Source of the DNA: Avena insularis
Taxonomy: Eukaryota; Streptophyta; Magnoliopsida; Poales; Poaceae
Length of the DNA: 64,000 nt
Reading direction: 5' to 3'
Assembly: GCA_023614405.1 (NCBI GenBank)
Contig: CM042697.1
Location: 472,360,792 to 472,424,791, forward strand
Shown: positions 1-11,147 of the stretch, piece after piece
Layout of the letters: each line of letters opens with the position of its first letter
How positions within the stretch are numbered: the first letter of the stretch is position 1
The notes under the pieces: model-generated
Seen by the model: only the letters and a program-made list of their open reading frames with translations
What the model was told of the DNA's origin: nothing
The model's database searches: none
Program-made: the position numbers and the translations under genes

Positions 1-482
1 GAGGGGTGGTTTCACACTGCGGCTGATAGTTTTGGATGGTGGCTCCGCCTCGCGAGAGTTGGCATTGGCGACCTCGTTTTCTTCTGCTGCTGCGACGACC
101 TCCGCTGCTGCTGGAGCTCTGAAGAATCCATCGACCCCTCTCCAGTTTGCAGCTCGGGTGGCTCGGGTGTTTTGCCAGCTTCTATGGTTTCGCTGGCCAG
201 TTTCCGTCGCCCCCATCTTCAATCTCCGGCGGGAGGCCCTTCTACCTTGCCTATCTATGGCGAGGACGCGGCTGGCGATGGTGGCAATAGCATCGCCGGC
301 GAGGTCGGAGTTTCTACAAGGACTCGATGGCTTTTGAAGAATCTTTCTAGGGTCCCTTGTGTAAATTGGAAGGACATGGTTGTTATTTGTTTTCTTTCAG
401 GTCCTTTTCACAGTATTGTATCAATTTTGACTTATTAATGCCAGCTCTCGGACCTTCTGGTCCCTTCTCTTTCAAAAAAAAA
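1..482 (+). mobile_element. 3' part of a 1.1 kb non-LTR retroposon (copy 1)
   Basis: The window opens inside this element, so its 5' end is not visible. It is GC-rich at first, then ends with TTAATGCC, a short hairpin (GGACC-TTCT-GGTCC) and TTTC followed by about ten A. The copies at 500-1602 (minus), 2565-3660 and 11684-12732 end in the same way. No reverse transcriptase is encoded, so it would have to be moved by LINE machinery. The open frames here are by-products of GC-rich sequence. Family membership is seen in the sequence; the mode of movement is inferred. Confidence 0.7.
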
Positions 483-499
483 ACACATGCACGCTGGCT

Positions 500-1602
500 T
501 TTTTTTTGAACGGAACGGTCTCGAAGGGCCTAGGAGATTCATTCAGCTATGGGTGTACAAAGAGGTACAAACAGAAAAAAAATACAAACTGAGCCCTACA
601 TTTAACAAAGAACACCCTAACAGGGATTGCAAAAACGCAATCGAGTCCGAAGCAACCGCCGGCGACTGACAACGACGAAGAAGCGTCACCTCTGCTCCAG
701 CCGGGGACGAGACCACTTGGCTGGGCGAGGGACTCTAGTGCCGCTCCGCCGCTGAGGAAGATCCTCCCGAAGAGGATAGAGAAGCTCGAGCAAAACCTGT
801 TGCCGAGCACGGCGCGGCCACCCCTCTGGCCTTGGATAGCGGCGGCAGTCCATCGCCGTCGCTTGGAGAATGCCGCAGGGAGAGGAATCTCCAGAAGCTC
901 CCTAGAGCTCCGCGCAGTAGCAGTAGCACCCCGCACACTCAGGTCAACCTCCTCGCCACCACGGCATGCCAGGTCTTCTCGAGTAGCAAGAGGGCCGCCG
1001 ACAGCGGTACGGCAGCCGCGGAAGATGCAGAGGGAGATGGTCGTCTGCCTATGTGCATCCTTCTTGATCTCCTCGCCGCGATGGCCGGCCGGAAGAAGAA
1101 GAGAAGCAATAGGAGACCAGAGCAGTCGCACGCCGGCATCGCGCGCATACGCCAGCAAGAGAACTCCCTTGCCGCTTCTGAGCCGAGCACCACCGAGCTC
1201 CACTTCTTCCACTTCACACCACCACGGCCGGACAGCGGAAGAAGCCAGAGCCAAATAGCAGCCCAGGCTAAGAGGCAACAGGCCCTAGCTTTATTTAACG
1301 ATGTGGTGGCCTCAGCCGCCTTCCAGAGCTCCGACCAGAGGAGTTTTAGAACACCGACGAGAAACCCCAGAGCTAAGATCCGAGCTAGATCTAGAGCTCC
1401 GCATCCGGGCAAAGAGCCTACTACCGGAACAAGGCCAACTACAAACCCTACTCTACAACCTAGAGCTACTCCGGCTACTCCCCGCCGCCACCTCCCGCCG
1501 GCTATTCCGGCGAGAAGGGCACCGGAGAGCCCCGGCCTCTCATGCACGACTCTCAAAGCAGCTAGGGAGAGGAGGGGAGGGGAAAGTTCACGGTTCCCAG
1601 CT
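500..1602 (-). mobile_element. Full-length 1.1 kb non-LTR retroposon (copy 2, minus strand)
   Basis: A perfect 15-bp direct repeat, ACATGCACGCTGGCT, flanks the element at 485-499 and 1603-1617, which fixes both ends. Read on the minus strand it ends with AGGCCC-TTC-GAGACC, GTTC and a run of A (poly-T on the plus strand at 499-507). This is the classic product of target-primed reverse transcription. It is GC-rich and has no RT or LTR. The uninterrupted target sequence can be read at 24598 in segment copy B, which confirms that it is an insertion. The open frames of about 240-290 codons inside it are not supported as genes. Confidence 0.85.
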
Positions 1603-2564
1603 ACATGCACGCTGGCTGGCACCGCGATCATGCATGCTTTAAACACAAGCTCTGTAGAAATGGATTCTGACATTGACGGTGTCCAAAGGCTTCAAAAAGA
1701 ACCTCTGTAGAAATAGTGTCTTACACAGTTCCACCGTTGTACAGGCCTGCAAATTAGTTAGAGAATCATCTAAACATAACCTGGACGGTGATTTCATGAA
1801 TCTCTAGTCGACATATATATAAACTGGCCGGGCCGGGGCGCACCTGAACCATCAGCATGCTTCTCAACTGATACATAACAATGTTGTAGTTGCAATCACA
1901 GGTCCCCAGACTGGAGTCTGGACGCTGTGTCTGTGTGATCTATACGTGGTTAGTGAGGGTTTAAGTTCAGCTTGATCATAATAATCATCTTGTAGCAAAC
2001 CCGACAGCTTCAGCGTCACAGCCTTGCAGACGCAGCTGATGAAAGACCACGATATCTGTTGGGGATTCAAGTATTCAACCGTGCCTCGCTCCCTTTCTTT
2101 TTTACTGGTTGGCAGAGATAGAACTGCTGCTGTTTTTGTTGCATGCATGCATCGGTCGTGGAAAGGACCACGGCTCCGCTGCTGCTGCATCGAATCGCCA
2201 GAGATCAGTGCGGTGGTGACCAAGGAAATAATTAATGGCGGGAGAGACTGACGGAGTGAGAGAGTGACTGAATGATGAATCGCCGACCGACCCCTCCGTG
2301 GTTGGACCGTGGGTGGTGGTGGTTTCTGGTGCGCGGCCATGTCTCCCCTGCCAATTTGGAGTGGAGTTCTGCCGCAATGATCCATCCTGCCTCCTTCACC
2401 GTGGATGCATATGCTGCACGAGTAGCTAGGCAGTCAGCAAGTCACGACGGAAAGATATACAAATAGAGGTAATTTAACTGTACTCTGCACGGCAACAAGA
2501 GAAACATACATACTAGTACTGACTAGCTCTTGTTCTCCGGCCGTGTGCCAAATGCATGGAGATT
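1603..2564 (+). repeat. Triplicated segment, copy A
   Basis: This stretch recurs in pieces at 24598-24740 plus 28200-28920 (copy B) and at 37702-37955 plus 38934-38970 (copy C). Shared landmarks include CACAAGCTCTGTAGAAATGG, the words CTATACGTGGTTAG and AGCTTCAGCGTCACA, the run GGTTGGCAGAGATAGAACTG and the phrase CTCTTGTTCTCCGGCCGTG. It is cut on the left by copies 1 and 2 of the 1.1 kb retroposon and on the right by copy 3, and resumes for about 20 bp at 3661. It has no convincing open frame. It could be duplicated intergenic or promoter DNA of a lost gene family, or an uncharacterised repeat family. Confidence 0.75.
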
Positions 2565-3660
2565 CTCGACCCCTGTTCCCCCCCTCTCCTCCTTGCACGA
2601 AATGAGAGGCAAGTCTCCTTGCTTTTTTCGGTGCCTTCCGGCTTCTTCCTCCCTCTCTCTCCGACGGCCTTGCCGTCCGGAGGGGAGGGAGGGAGGAGCC
2701 TGGCTTGTAGATAGGGTTTGCGGCTGGTTGCCGGGTTTGGGCTCTATGCTCGTAGATCAAAGCAGAGCTTTGGATCTGTACAGCCAGATCTGGAGCGCCT
2801 TAGGGTTCTTCCTTCTCTTCCTTTGCTTGCTCGGTGGCGAGCAGACGGCGGCGAAGGAGACCACTGCTTCTGCAAATAAAGCTGTGCCTGATGGTGGGTT
2901 TGGTTCTTGGCCCTCAGTGTCCTCTTTCCTGCTGGCCGGCCGTGGCGGCGGGGGGCGAAGAGATGTTGCCGATGTCTGGCGAACACATCTTGTCGTAAGC
3001 TACTCTGAGGCGTCTTTGGAGCAGCGCCAGGAGGTCGTGGCGTCTCCCTTTGTTCGGTGCTCCTCCGGTGGGAGAGGACAACAGATGGGAGGGTGTCTAC
3101 GGCTCGGGAGATCTGCTCTTGCTTCATCGTCGGACCTTCTTCTACGATGTCCTTCTTCGACTTGTGGCCGGCCGTGGTGGCAGGGGCGAGCGGAAGGTTG
3201 GTGCTGTGGAAGATCTTCTAGGCGGCGAAGATGGTGGCCTGGCTTTCCCGGGCGGCTCTGCGTCTCCTCTGGCGTTTCCCAAGCGGAGCCCAAGTTCGGT
3301 AACCGCTATCCTTGGCCTTGATCTAGGCCGCGCCGAGCTCGTTGGCCAAGATGGCCAGAGCATCTTCAACCTCCATCATGGGAGGCCCTCTCTCTCCCTC
3401 AGTCCGGCAAGTTGCGCCGCTGCAAGCCCAAGTGGTGTCGTCCCCGGCGCCTGCAGTGGTGGTCGGAATCTGAGGCGAGCTATCGACGGCAAGGAAGGAC
3501 CTGATTGCGTTTCTGTGTTTCTTTCTGGGGTGTTTGGTGTAAAAGTCTTGGACCTAGGTGTAATTTCCTTTTATTTTGGGTCTCCTTTGTATGTTGTAAC
3601 CCCCACCCTTGCTGATTAATGCAGAGCCTTGGTCCTTCGGGGCCTACCACGTTCAAAAAA
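2565..3660 (+). mobile_element. Full-length 1.1 kb non-LTR retroposon (copy 3)
   Basis: Flanked by the perfect 14-bp duplication AATGCATGGAGATT at 2551-2564 and 3661-3674. The 3' end has GATTAATGCAG, the hairpin GGTCC-TTC-GGGGCC, then GTTC and about seven A. It shares internal blocks with copy 4, for example around CAGATCTGGAGCGCCTTAGG here and CAGATCTATGTAGTTTTAGG at 11907. There is no RT, LTR or TIR. A 264-codon open frame (from 2530) crosses the 5' junction and is therefore not a native gene of the element. Confidence 0.87.
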
Positions 3661-3684
3661 AATGCATGGAGATTAACAATGCAG

Positions 3685-4600
3685 CATTGAATAAAAAAGG
3701 TCCAAAACAAACTTCGAACTGGTAGGCAAAAGCTAAATCGAACCTTGAATTCCTAATCCCTGAAATTTCACACTGAACTTCGGAATCCCAGTCTATTTTA
3801 AACCCTGGACCTGTTTCGGACACCGGGAAAGTATAATCCCATCCAGGATAGCTTTTTAGTCTCATTGACAATGCAGGCCTACCTGTCATATCCATCTTCC
3901 TCCCCTATCTCTCAAAAATTCCTCGATCTCCCCTTCAGTAAGGAATAGTAAGGAATACAGGCTATTATCTTGAGCGCTTAATAATTTATTACGATAGAAT
4001 TGAAATTGATCGAATGGATTGGTGTTTACGTGTTGCTGCTTAGAGGCGCCACACATTCAGGGGCAGGACCAAGCGGAGCTCCTTCTCGCGGCAGCGGCGG
4101 CGCGAACCGACGCGGCGGAGTAAACCAAGGAGACGGAGGCTTCACTCTATATGGAGAAGAGGACGGCGAGAACTGACGCGTATGGATGACGAGGAGAGGC
4201 GGTTAGCCACCGTAGCGGTGCTGCCCTAGGGGGATGCAGAACCTTAGCCATGCTTGTATCATTTTTCTTGAGCTCACCGTCGATTGCTAGCGCACGAGCA
4301 AGCGGCAAAGCTTGGCGTGGTTGCTGGCGCAGGAGACAAGGAGGCCAACCGTGACGGCATATGTGCCAGGGTAGCGGGCCATGGGCAGGTCGCGGCAAGA
4401 GAGCCGGTGCGGCGGGAGGGCCAGGCCACGCGCGCTCCAGAGAGCTGTGTTTGCTTGCAACTTAATACTGGAGGAGGTTCGGATGATAACCTGAAGATGA
4501 ACTTCTAGTCATAGATGTAGTTGGATGGCGGTCTATGTATCTTGTTGTATTGCCCAATTGAATCTCATAGGATCTTTTTGACTAGTATTGCATTGTTATG
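3685..4600. other. No gene seen; degraded repeat DNA
   Basis: After the last bases of segment copy A the sequence holds phrases such as GGTCCAAAACAAACTTCGAAC, which resemble terminal regions of grass Mutator-like elements, then a GC-rich stretch (4080-4450) with no long credible frame. No matching second terminus or target duplication was found, so I do not call an element. Confidence 0.4.
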
Positions 4601-4984
4601 CCTTGCTCAGTTCCTGTCAATTGCCCAGCTGTAATTTGTTTACCCTGCATGTCATATTGTTTATCTAAGGAGAGCACCTCTAGTGAACTATGGACCCCGG
4701 TCCAATCTTTACCATTGATACATTTTCCACTGTTACTTGTTTACTTGCTGCAAACCACCATTACCTTTCACATCATATGTTTAATCCTTTGTTACATCAA
4801 ACCGGTGAGCTTGATAACCTCACTGATTCGTTGAGACAAAGTCTTGAGTTTGTGTTGTGCAGGTCTCCGCGTTGCTTGTAACACCTGTGTGACGTTTCCT
4901 TCCTCCTTCTGGTTGGATAACCTCGGTCTCTACTGAGGGAAGACTTGTTGCTGTGCTCATCACACCTTGCTCTTGGGATTTCCA
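4600..4984 (+). repeat. Possible gypsy-type retrotransposon leader remnant
   Basis: The words CTCTAGTGAACTATGGACCC, TGGTTGGATAACCTCGGTCT and CTGAGGGAAGACTTGTTGCT look like sequence that follows the 5' LTR in several abundant grass Ty3/gypsy families. There is no LTR, PBS or coding region here. It joins the copia remnant directly at about 4985, so one of the two was cut before they were joined. This is recognition from memory and could be wrong. Confidence 0.3.
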
Positions 4985-5590
4985 ACGAAGTGCTCCACGT
5001 CAAGCACCACTTGCCTTTACATGCATGATCCTCGTGTTCCTCACTTCAATCATATCAAACGTATTTTTTGGTATCTCAAAGGCACATTAGATTTAGGTCT
5101 TCATATAAACAAATCCTCTCCCACCTCATTGACAACTTACTCTGACGCAGACTGGGCTGGTTGCCCCGATACTCGACGGTCCACATCCGGATTTTGTGTA
5201 TTTTCTTGGTAACAATTTGATTTCTTGGTCTTCAAAAAGGTAGGTTACGGTTTCTCGCTCGTCAGCCGAAGCTGAGTATCGCGCTGTGGATCATGCGATT
5301 GCTGATACGGTTTGGTTGCGCCAGTTGCTGTCGGAGCTGCATCGCCCTATTGAGCAAGCTACTATTGTTTACTGTGATAATATTTCAGCTGTTTACATGT
5401 CAGGGAATCCGGTTGAACACCGTCATACCAAGCATATAGAGATCGATATTCATTTTGTTCGAGAGAAGGTTGCTCTCGGTCAAGTTCTTGTTCTACATGT
5501 GCCTACTTTAGCTCAGTTTGCTGATATCTTTACTAAAGTCTGGCGACTACTCCGTTTCAAGACATTTTGATTCAGTCTCAACGTCGTCGA
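4985..5590 (+). pseudogene. Ty1/copia RNase H remnant
   Basis: Two reading frames separated by a frameshift near 5205 and a stop near 5245 carry the copia RNase H signature. The first (to 5212) has the phrases FNHIKRIFWYLKGT, YSDADWAGCPDTRRSTSGFC and FLGNNLISWSSK; the second (from 5286, preceded by RSSAEAEYRAV) has WLRQLLSEL, YCDNISAVYMSGNPVEHRHT, KHIEIDIHFVREK and the C-terminal DIFTK. Aspartates of SDADWAG and the CDN block are present. Gag, protease, integrase and RT are missing. A matching 3' LTR follows after 24 bases, so this is the tail of a 5'-truncated element. It is inactive. Confidence 0.9.
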
Positions 5591-5613
5591 GCCTACCGTT
5601 GACACTGCAGGGA

Positions 5614-5752
5614 TGTTAGAATACAACACTTGTTAGGTTTAAGAGTCCTAGTTGGTTTGTTATAGGGCTATGCCGGTGCACCTAGACCCTCGTATATACC
5701 TCTTGTAATTATCACAATATTATCATCGATTATTATTCTGTATAATTCTACA
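5614..5752 (+). repeat. 3' LTR of the truncated copia element
   Basis: It begins TGTTAGAATACAACAC and ends TATAATTCTACA (TG..CA), 139 bp, just after a short purine run CAGGGA that would be the polypurine tract. TATACCTCTTGTAATTATC inside it resembles the short LTRs of copia elements. No 5' partner is in the window. Confidence 0.75.
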
Positions 5753-6797
5753 GCAAAGCCAAAAATTAGATAGGTGAGTGAGAGTATTATCTATTGCGCG
5801 ATGTTTGATGAGAATTTTGTACCGGGCACTGCGATTAGTATATGCTTAAGCAAAGATGGACAAATACTTAATAAACTTGGAGAGGATGTTGTGATCACGA
5901 TTCAAAAAGCCCTCCCCTAGTAGGTGTCTAGCAGGCAGGCATGGAGGTGTGGCACAAACCTGAACTTGGCATCTAGAGACTGTTGCTGCATGCTACCACA
6001 TCCACATATATCCTGGCGTATCTCGCCGCAACTCTAATACGTAACGAACTGACACCAGCCGATGGAAGATATGGTGCTGCAGCATGGCGCTGCTCAGACC
6101 TTTTCCTGATGCATCTGTGACGCTACCTGCTGCCGCGGCGGGCGACCGGCCGGCCATGCTGCGCGCGAACCTGCCATGACACGCATGAGGGTGACCACGG
6201 AGCCTGCTTGTTCCAGCTGCTAGCTGCCGATCCATATGCAGCTCTGGGCCGGGCGATCGAGATCAGAGGAAGAACTGGCCGGAGGCACGTGGTATGGACA
6301 AAACAAAAGTCATCATGGACGCCATGGATCGTGGTGCTCCTTTGTTTTGTTTGTCCGAGAGAGGAGGGGGAGGGCGTGCAGATGCAGATGCAATAACGGG
6401 GTTCTGTTACGGTATGGGAATAACTGGACAGGGCCCTCCATATGCTCTTTGTCATGCCGCCTTGTCCTATGAAATATGAGCCATGCATTGCAATCCCACT
6501 CCTGTATGTGCATGTAACAACATGCGGCCTTGTGGGAAACATGCATACATGGTCCAAATTGCACAATTCCCTTGTCACCCATGTACACCTCTTTTGAAAG
6601 TTCATCTGTCCTAGCCGATTGTTTCTGCTGGACCATCTTTGCGAATTGCGAGACATGCACAAATATTTTTTTAGCTATGCTGCATAATTAAGTGGAAAAA
6701 AGCCCTGCTTTTTATAGAACTTGTTTCATCTCAAACCATTCATGATGGAATGCTTATTGTAATGATTTTTTTTAAAAGAATGCTTAATGTAATGTAC
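5753..6797. other. No gene supported
   Basis: Mixed-composition sequence. An open frame on the minus strand (6123-6662) has no recognisable domain or promoter context. A MITE-like stretch starts at 6798 (CTCCCTTCGTCC). Confidence 0.4.
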
Positions 6798-7275
6798 TCC
6801 CTTCGTCCAAAAACAATGTTATAGATTTTATCTAAATTCTTACGTATACATACATTTTAGTATATAGATGAAAGTTTTAAATAGCCGGCTATAGTTTGGC
6901 TATAGCCGTGCTATGGACTTTTGAGAGGGCTCCCGCTACGGCTATGACGTTCATAGGCAAAATGGAGAATAGCCGGTTATAGCCTGATTTAGCTATAAAT
7001 TAGCCTCCAATTTAGCCGCTAAAGGTCATGCTTTATGGATTGTTTTTTATTATTTTATTTTATTTTAATATTTGTTCAATATGATTTAATAAAATGTTGT
7101 GAATTGAATGGTTAAATACTTATTCGCGTTGAATAGTTGAACGAGTTTTAGCTCGAATCATGTTTGTGTCATAGTTTTTTCGCTTTTTGGCTAGATATGA
7201 CTAAATTTTTCTCTCTTTTTGGAAAACGGCAAAAATAGAATAGCCCGCCATAGCCCCGCTATATCCTCGTATAGA

Positions 7276-8731
7276 CAGCCCCGTCTCCAAGATTTGTGGG
7301 CCCCGGTGCGACTTATAAAATGCGGTCCTGATTTTTGTTAAACTCAATAAATAGTAGAACGAAATTATATGTTTACTCAATGATATAACTTTAGAATGTG
7401 TTATTTTGTACAATGTCCAGAAATATATTAAGTAGTATTTATTCTAAAAGAGTAAATATAGCACAAAAGTAATAAATGAACCTCATGTTTACAAAAAAAA
7501 TCATCAGTATTAGCAAAATTGCGTCCATTGGCGGTATTACACAAACGAACCTTTTTTTTTTGCAAAATTCCACCGATGTATTAATAATCATTAACAACAG
7601 TACAAAGAGTCCCAAAAGTAATAAAAATTACAAATAGATTATTTGACCACCTAGCGACGACTACAAGCACTAACACGAGCCGAAGGCGTGCCGCAGTCCT
7701 CGCCCCTCCATCACCGGAGCCGGGCAAAACTTGTCCGAGTAGAGCTTATTGTAGTAGACGGACGAGAAATCGTCGTGCTAAGGTCCCAAAAGACCAGCGC
7801 ACCAGAGCAGCAACCATCGTCGAAGATGAACAACGTAGACCGGAAGAGACTGACCTCAAAACACACGTACGAAAAACGACCGGATCCCAAGGAATCCGTC
7901 GGACACATGACTCCACGCGCCTTCTACTGATGCTGGACGCACCACCAGAGCGAGGATAGGACGGGAAGGACCTTATTCTGACATCAGGACGTAGCCGCCG
8001 CCTCAACATCCTAAAGAAGACACTGAAAATAGTCTGAACACAAACGAACCTAATGCCTCTTTTCACAAATGCTACTTTCAGTCTAAACCAACCTCGTGCT
8101 TCTAAACTTTGTCTTTTCTTTTATTTTCACCACCAAAATGACATTTCTTCTTCTCATGATTCAGTCTATTTTATAAATTACTAAATTAACAAAATAATTC
8201 TAACAGTTTAGCATTAATAGACAAATTGAAGCGTCATACCTTGATAGGTAAACATGAACGGATAGGTATTCGGAACCGATGAAATCCTTGCCGTCTTGAG
8301 ATTGGCTCTGTCCAATTGTTGGTCACGGTAGTCCGCTGTCCACAGACTTTAGAGCAGGAGCAGGAGCATCCGCTGCCCGTCGCTGGATCCGCCGGCAAGG
8401 AGCCAACATGCAACGTGATTGGATGAAGCGGCCAAGCGGAACGGAAGAATGGAAGGAACGCCAGGATGGGAGGAATTAACGTGATCGTTCTGTTGTTTCA
8501 AAAAAAAAACATGATCATTCTGTTGCCTTCTCAAGTCACGCACGTACTTTCCGCTAGCGGGCCACACGCAGTCTCGCACGATCCAAAGAATTAGCGATTA
8601 ATACTCTCATCGACACGGGGCTGGGAGGAATTCGGCTGTACCGCTGCACGAAGAAGATACATATTCGGGGCCCTAGAAATTTGGGGGCCCTGTTCAGTCG
8701 AGCTGTTCGAACACCCCCATCGACGGGGCTG
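7276..8731. mobile_element. Non-autonomous hAT-like DNA transposon
   Basis: The termini are the inverted pair CAGCCCCGTC (7276) and GACGGGGCTG (to 8731), flanked by a perfect 8-bp duplication CGTATAGA at 7268-7275 and 8732-8739. Terminal CA..TG and an 8-bp duplication are hallmarks of hAT elements. Subterminal GGGCCC-rich blocks (near 7300 and 8668) are also inverted. No transposase is encoded; 1456 bp, of which 7553-8037 is a later insertion. Confidence 0.8.
7553..8037 (-). mobile_element. Short non-LTR retroposon, minus strand
   Basis: Flanked by the 14-bp duplication ACACAAACGAACCT at 7539-7552 and 8038-8051. On the minus strand the 3' end reads ATTAATACATCGGTGGAATT, then TTGC and a poly-A tail (poly-T at 7552-7560). 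That ending is typical of grass LINE 3' UTRs and differs from the 1.1 kb family. It is 485 bp with no intact frame: a 5'-truncated LINE or a SINE-like derivative. Confidence 0.75.
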
Positions 8732-8781
8732 CGTATAGATGCTAAAAATATTGCCGGTAAATGAAATAGCCGGCTATTTTA

Positions 8782-9134
8782 AACTTTGGTATAGGTAGGA
8801 ATCTAGACAAACATGTAACATTCTTTTTAGATGGACATTCATGTTGCATGCATGATATATTGGCATGGACATTGTATTTTTATCAAGCATGCATGCAGCT
8901 GGTGTATTATTTTTACCAAGGGCCAAGGGCCTACAACAATAACATATTTTATCCCCGTTAAAAAAACATATTTTATCCATGGACTGAGAAAACAATGGAT
9001 GCGGTAAAATTAAAGAGATATATCCATGGCTACAAAAGCTAGTCAAGGATAACTTTACAGAAACAACAAGTCAAGGATATATAGCGAGAGACAGTAGATG
9101 AGTGATGGATTGACGAGACTCGTCCGTCCATGGT
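8782..9134. other. No gene seen
   Basis: AT-rich intergenic sequence between the hAT-containing repeat and the MULE target site. Nothing recognisable. Confidence 0.4.
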
Positions 9135-9649
9135 GCGATCTCTGATTTTTTTACAAATATAGCCCTCTGCCAATTGACATAACCAAAACTACCCTCTTGT
9201 CAAATCTAATGGTAAAAATGCCTTGGCGGGAGGTGGAAAAAGCGCCACGTGGCACCTCCCGCCACCCTGTATGGCGGAGCAGACATTCCGCCACGGACCA
9301 GGGCGGAAGAACCTTCCCGCCTTCGGCAGCAACGGGATGTGGCTGGGCCATGTCTACGCATGGCGGAAGGGAGCTTCCCGCCGGCGGAAACAATTCCCGT
9401 CCTGGTCTTGGGCGGAAACGGAGGGACAGGCCCTGCCGCGGGCGAAGGATTCTTGGCTGCTGTCGCTAGCGAGTAGCGAGACAAGGAGCGACATGACGTT
9501 GTAGGAATACTAGTTGGTGCACTTGCATGTAGATACCGTGGTGTATTTTCAGCTGATTTGGGAGCTAATTTTCTAGCTAATTTAAAGCTATATAAGGACG
9601 ATTAGACCTAATGGAACCTGGGATCCCCGTAGCCTTTATGTTTTTTCTA

Positions 9650-9864
9650 CTCCCTCCATCTCGGTTTATAAGACTTACGTGTATTTTTAGGTTGACAAAT
9701 TAACTAACTTAGCATGAGATACATAAGATAAAAATTATATTATTAGAAACTTCAAATATTATATTTTTTAATGATATAATTTTTATATTATATAATTCAT
9801 ATTACATAGCTCATGCGGACGATCTAGATTCACGCGTAAGTCTTGTAAACTGGGATAGAGGGAG
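9650..9864. mobile_element. Stowaway-type MITE inside the MULE
   Basis: Starts CTCCCTCCATCTCGG and ends CTGGGATAGAGGGAG, flanked by TA on both sides (9648-9649, 9865-9866). The inverted arms also share TTTATAAGACTTACG / CGTAAGTCTTGTAAA. 215 bp, AT-rich, non-coding. Confidence 0.88.
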
Positions 9865-9899
9865 TATTTTCAAACATTAAAAGTTTGAATTTAATGTTT

Positions 9900-10090
9900 C
9901 AAAAAATTCTTGTATTTTTTTGAAACAAGCCAAAAAAAAGACTCGCCATTTTATTAATGAAGCAGAAATACATAGATGGCTGGTTTATTAGCGAAAACCG
10001 GCACAAGTATCCTCCGTCATGGAACATAATCGTTGCGAGGCGCAGTCGACCATCCTAGCTAGCCACATAGGCACACACACTACCACCGGA
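9900..10090 (-). repeat. Non-LTR 3' tail fragment, minus strand
   Basis: On the minus strand TATTTCTGCTTCATTAATAA leads through AATGGCGAG into T-rich and A-rich runs, an ending seen in grass LINE tails. No target duplication was found, so only a fragment is called. Confidence 0.35.
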
Positions 10091-10990
10091 GCGGCATCGT
10101 GAAGCTCAAGTCGGCCTATCCCAACCGGATGACTCCTCGCGTGGAGGCCGACAACTCCGTTCACGAGGACGACAACGACGCGGTCACGGCGGACGTTGAC
10201 GTCCGTGAGGCAAAGTTTAATTCGCTTGGGACGATTGTCTCCGATTTGCGCCGCCCGGCTCCACCGTCATCGCTTCCCCCTCATCGGCAACAGCCCCTCC
10301 GTTGCGGCCTCCCCCGACGCTAGATCCGCGCCTCCCACTCCGGCCCGTCCTCCTCCATCTTCACTACCACCAGCCGTGGCGGCTCTAGGTCCACCAGCCA
10401 GAGTTGTCAAGGTTCTCGAGGTTGACGTCGACGCTCACGTACACGCGCCGCTCGGAGCGCGGGCGCGATGGTGGGCCACAGAAGAAGGAGGAGAAGCTGC
10501 GCCAGGGCGGCGAACGGGAGACGGAATGGCGGCCAAGCCGCTGGAGGAGCCGGCCTTGTGGTCGTTCCGGCCGTGCCGGAACCGGGACTTCCATCTATCC
10601 TTGGTCATCGCGGCTGCGAGGGCCGGCGAGGGGAGCTTGTCGGTGGGAAGGGAGCGGCTAGGGTTTTGGGTTTGGAAGTGGGGAGTGGAGTGGGGGAGTG
10701 GGTGTGGATGGGAACGGCATGGTCCCATTAAAAAGGATACGGTCCCTCTCTCTAGGACACCGCCAGGTAGGGCCCGAGAAAGACTCGGCTGGACCGCGTC
10801 GGACGAGGCCGGCGTCCGAGCCCCCGCAAACCGCAAGTTTTGGCCCGGTATGCACCGAATCTGACCCATCGCGTTGTCCGGTCCGTTTGTGCGGGGAGGG
10901 AGGGCATTGGGCCTTGGGATTGGGATTGGTCCGAGAGGGCGAGTTCAGACGCACGGCACGGCGTCCGTTTTGAGGGCGTTGGGATGGCCT
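10090..10990. other. GC-rich block in the MULE, possibly captured gene sequence
   Basis: GC-rich with overlapping open frames on both strands (for example 10196-10864 +, 10435-10869 -), none with a recognisable domain. The abrupt change from the AT-rich flanks fits capture of host gene DNA by a Pack-MULE, but I cannot name a source. The end (10860-10990) has GGGAGGGAGGGCATTGGGCC and a G-rich strand bias. No intron borders could be fixed. Confidence 0.35.
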
Positions 10991-11030
10991 AAGCAGATAC
11001 ATTGCGGCCAGGAATTTATACTATTCCCTC

Positions 11031-11147
11031 TGGCCCATATTAATTGACTTAGATTTGTCAAAATTTAAATAAATCTAGATACTATTTAGTATATAGGTTC
11101 ATCCAAAATTTGACAAATCCAAGTCAATTAATATGTACGGAAGGGAG
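11031..11147. mobile_element. Short Stowaway-type MITE
   Basis: Flanked by TA (11029-11030 and 11148-11149). Starts CTATTCCCTCTGGCCC and ends GTACGGAAGGGAG, with inner inverted words CATATTAATTGACTT / AAGTCAATTAATATG. 117 bp. It belongs to the same group as 28074-28192. Confidence 0.85.

Larger units (their letters stand above)
6871..8780. repeat. Old repeat with ATAGCCGGCTAT ends, split by a hAT element
   Basis: TTTTAAATAGCCGGCTAT at 6869 and ATAGCCGGCTATTTTAAA at 8766 are inverted copies. Between them lie several ATAGCCGGTTATAGCC-like words (6880-7290). The hAT element at 7276-8731 occupies most of the interior, so the original element was about 450 bp. No clean target duplication was found, so the class is unknown. 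Confidence 0.4.

Noticed and set aside
547..1710. Overlapping frames of 240-290 codons on both strands
   Set aside because: They lie inside a GC-rich retroposon, overlap one another in several frames, show no domain, and one crosses the element border.
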